Below are positions 62,055 through 64,000 of a DNA stretch of 64,000 nucleotides, one piece after another. Numbering within the stretch: position 1 is the stretch's first letter; each line of letters begins with the position of its first letter. Both the position numbers and the translations under genes were made by a program. Under the pieces are notes generated by a model. That model worked only from the letters and a program-made list of their open reading frames with translations, was not told the DNA's origin and did no database searches. This DNA comes from Didymodactylos carnosus (Eukaryota; Rotifera; Eurotatoria; Philodinida; Philodinidae), in assembly GCA_905250885.1 (NCBI GenBank), contig CAJNOQ010000134.1, positions 1,063 through 65,062 on the forward strand, written 5' to 3'.

Positions 62055-64000
62055 AACGATTCTAAAAATAACTTGTATTCATTGGAATGTTTTTTCTTAT
62101 CTACTTTTGTTTTGATCAGCAACATCTTCAAGCGGCTGAAATTTCATCAACTGCTCTGTATTAATAGTAGAGTGAAGCCATTAATAGAATAATGCAGTTT
62201 AGGTGAATTTGTTCGTTCTTTTTTTTTTGAGTTTCATTTTGTTATTGCGTATACATTTCTCTTAGAACAAAATTGTTAACAATAATTTATTTTAATTACT
62301 ATTTAATGTGTTATCCATGACTATGTTAACGTTTAAGAAATAATTTTTCATCTTCTACGAATAGTTATAAGTTTAATTTAATTTTATCATTTGCTAATAT
62401 TAGATAAACAGAATAATGATACAAATGTGTAGATGTATTTTTTCTACAGAACGCAAACGTTTTTAAAGACTCAATTTTGTTTTCGAAAGTGCGTATAAAA
62501 CATATGGAAGAAAAATCTACTGACTAGGGTAAGCGTCAAATACTAAACGTTTATGCAACATTTTCCATAGAAGGTATGATGCATTTAATTTTATTTTAAA
62601 AAATTTTAACAAAATAAATCAAATGAGAATGTAGATAATAAGAAACTCTATCAAATGTATGTCTTTTAAATACTCGTAGAACGAACCAAAATATTTGTTT
62701 GTGTTTTTATGTATTGAATTCAAACCATCAGTATACACATCAGGGATGCAGAATCTACCCATAAGAATAGGAAACTTCCGCCGACGATAAAAAGTTAGAA
62801 TAAAATTTCCCCGATATGAAACCAAGGAAAAAATAGACAAAATCATGTGATTGTATTGTTGCTAAAACTACCGCTTATTCAGTCTTTAAGTTGAAAACTA
62901 GTAAATTAATTCTAAGAAATAATTAATTTAGAACAATCGAACCAGGAGAAACTAATTTCCATACTTGATACGGATCGCTCTTTTTGTAAAACAACCGTTG
63001 TTTATCTCTTAGTTGACTAAAATAATTATTGAGTGATTATTTGATAACGGATGAATGAAAACTTTCCAAAGTCAAAAATGATTTCCTATGCTAATGTTTT
63101 GAAAGTAAGAAAAACTGAATTAGCCATTTTGTAGCCCTGACTTCCTTCTATCTTTCAGCTATACTTCAAAAGTGTTCACATCAAAAGCCACGGCGAAATA
63201 AGTTTTTCTGTCGGTTGTCATGATTTTTTCATTCACTTTTTAAATTTTGAGTATAATAGTGCTTTCAGTAAAAGTCCCATAACTCCATCAAAATAAAAGC
63301 TTTTTCGGTCGGGTTTGTTTTGTTTTGATCAGAAATGATTGCTCTTCTCTATCTAACTGTAAAACCAAAACTTCAATCATGTTTTCCGTGTCTTGCTTGA
63401 ACATATTGTTGGAAACGGAGGAGATTGTCAACTTTTGACGTTTAGAAAGTTTACATTCTTTTTGACTTTCATCTAATTGACCTAGTTTTCTTGATTGAAA
63501 TTCTGAAATTATAGTTTAGGTATGATTTTGTAGAGTACTTCGCAGCGCATCTTTTAAAAAGAACATCGAGCCTCAGAAATAACTCCAAACCAAGTTATAA
63601 GCAAACTACTGAGATTCGCCATTTATTCTGGGTCACTCGTTAAATGAATCAGTTTAATATGAGGATGATACATTCCAATGTAACATCACTTCACCGTCTA
63701 AGGAGTCATGATCTAAAGCACGATTATTATGAATATTTCCATTCAAAATTGACGCAGCTGACTCCCGCACCACTTTACTTCTTATTTTTAATAAATGAAT
63801 GAATAAAACTATAAATAATCTTAAATACCGCAGCTAGTTGTTATTCTTTAAAAAAACTTTGTTGTTATTATTTGATCTTTTGCTGTCCATATCTCGTACG
63901 TATTAGGATCTTCTAGTTCATTCAAAAACAGTTCTTTTCATATTTTGTATTGTTGTTTCAGATCAGTAAAATTCATGTTTAGATGGGGTGCATTTCTTTT
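62055..64000. other. Right-edge spacer, no gene seen
   Basis: AT-rich at first; from about 63.1 kb the composition is less extreme and the texture resembles the repeat-derived stretches at 7.7-10 kb and 57-58 kb. No ORF with coding character on either strand. Confidence 0.4.

Overview
The window is AT-rich eukaryotic nuclear DNA from an invertebrate animal. The gene set is metazoan: an NK1/slouch homeobox gene, an AF10/AF17-type PHD protein, a mahogunin-type RING ligase, a PCTAIRE-type CDK, an RSL1D1-like ribosomal-L1-domain protein and the 5' end of a NWD/qui-1-like NACHT-WD gene. Most introns are GT-AG and short (50-67 nt is common), coding sequence strongly prefers A/T, and proteins carry long Q, N and S runs. 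A splice-acceptor-like TTTAG/TAG sits just 5' of the start codon in all four plus-strand genes, which would fit spliced-leader trans-splicing. Together this suggests a lophotrochozoan; a bdelloid rotifer of the Rotaria/Didymodactylos type is my best guess, but a flatworm or another AT-rich small invertebrate is not excluded.

Layout. 42-3096 (-): first four exons of a NWD/qui-1-like gene that runs off the left edge; exons 3 and 4 are enclosed by a perfect 35-bp inverted repeat. 3.1-11.1 kb: no gene, with an inverted-repeat element and one of two copies of an unidentified dispersed repeat. 11.2-12.6 kb (-): two small single-pass membrane proteins. 13.7-18.2 kb (-): complete 12-exon AF10/AF17 orthologue. 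18.2-21.1 kb: repeat debris. 21.1-23.2 kb (+): three-exon MGRN1/RNF157-like ligase. 23.2-32 kb: gene-poor, with a 10-N gap between a G run and a C-rich tract. 32.0-35.4 kb (+): four-exon CDK16/17/18-type kinase with a very long disordered N-terminus. 35.4-53.8 kb: a long gene-free stretch holding four inverted-repeat transposable elements, including a clean hAT-type MITE with an 8-bp target duplication. 53.8-55.4 kb (+): NK1/slouch homeobox gene. 55.4-60.5 kb: gene-free. 60.5-62.0 kb (+): RSL1D1-like gene. 62-64 kb: nothing recognised.

The genes do not form an obvious pathway; they look like ordinary neighbours on an animal chromosome. I did not find a convincing new multi-gene system. The most distinctive observations are the inverted repeat tightly flanking two exons (a candidate for back-splicing or exon skipping), a foldback element that encloses a 71-codon coding-like exon absent from any ATG-initiated ORF, the PCTALRE variant and roughly 720-residue N-terminus of the CDK, and the TSD-verified hAT MITE. 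All exon models were joined by hand from splice sites and reading phase; no transcript or database evidence was available.
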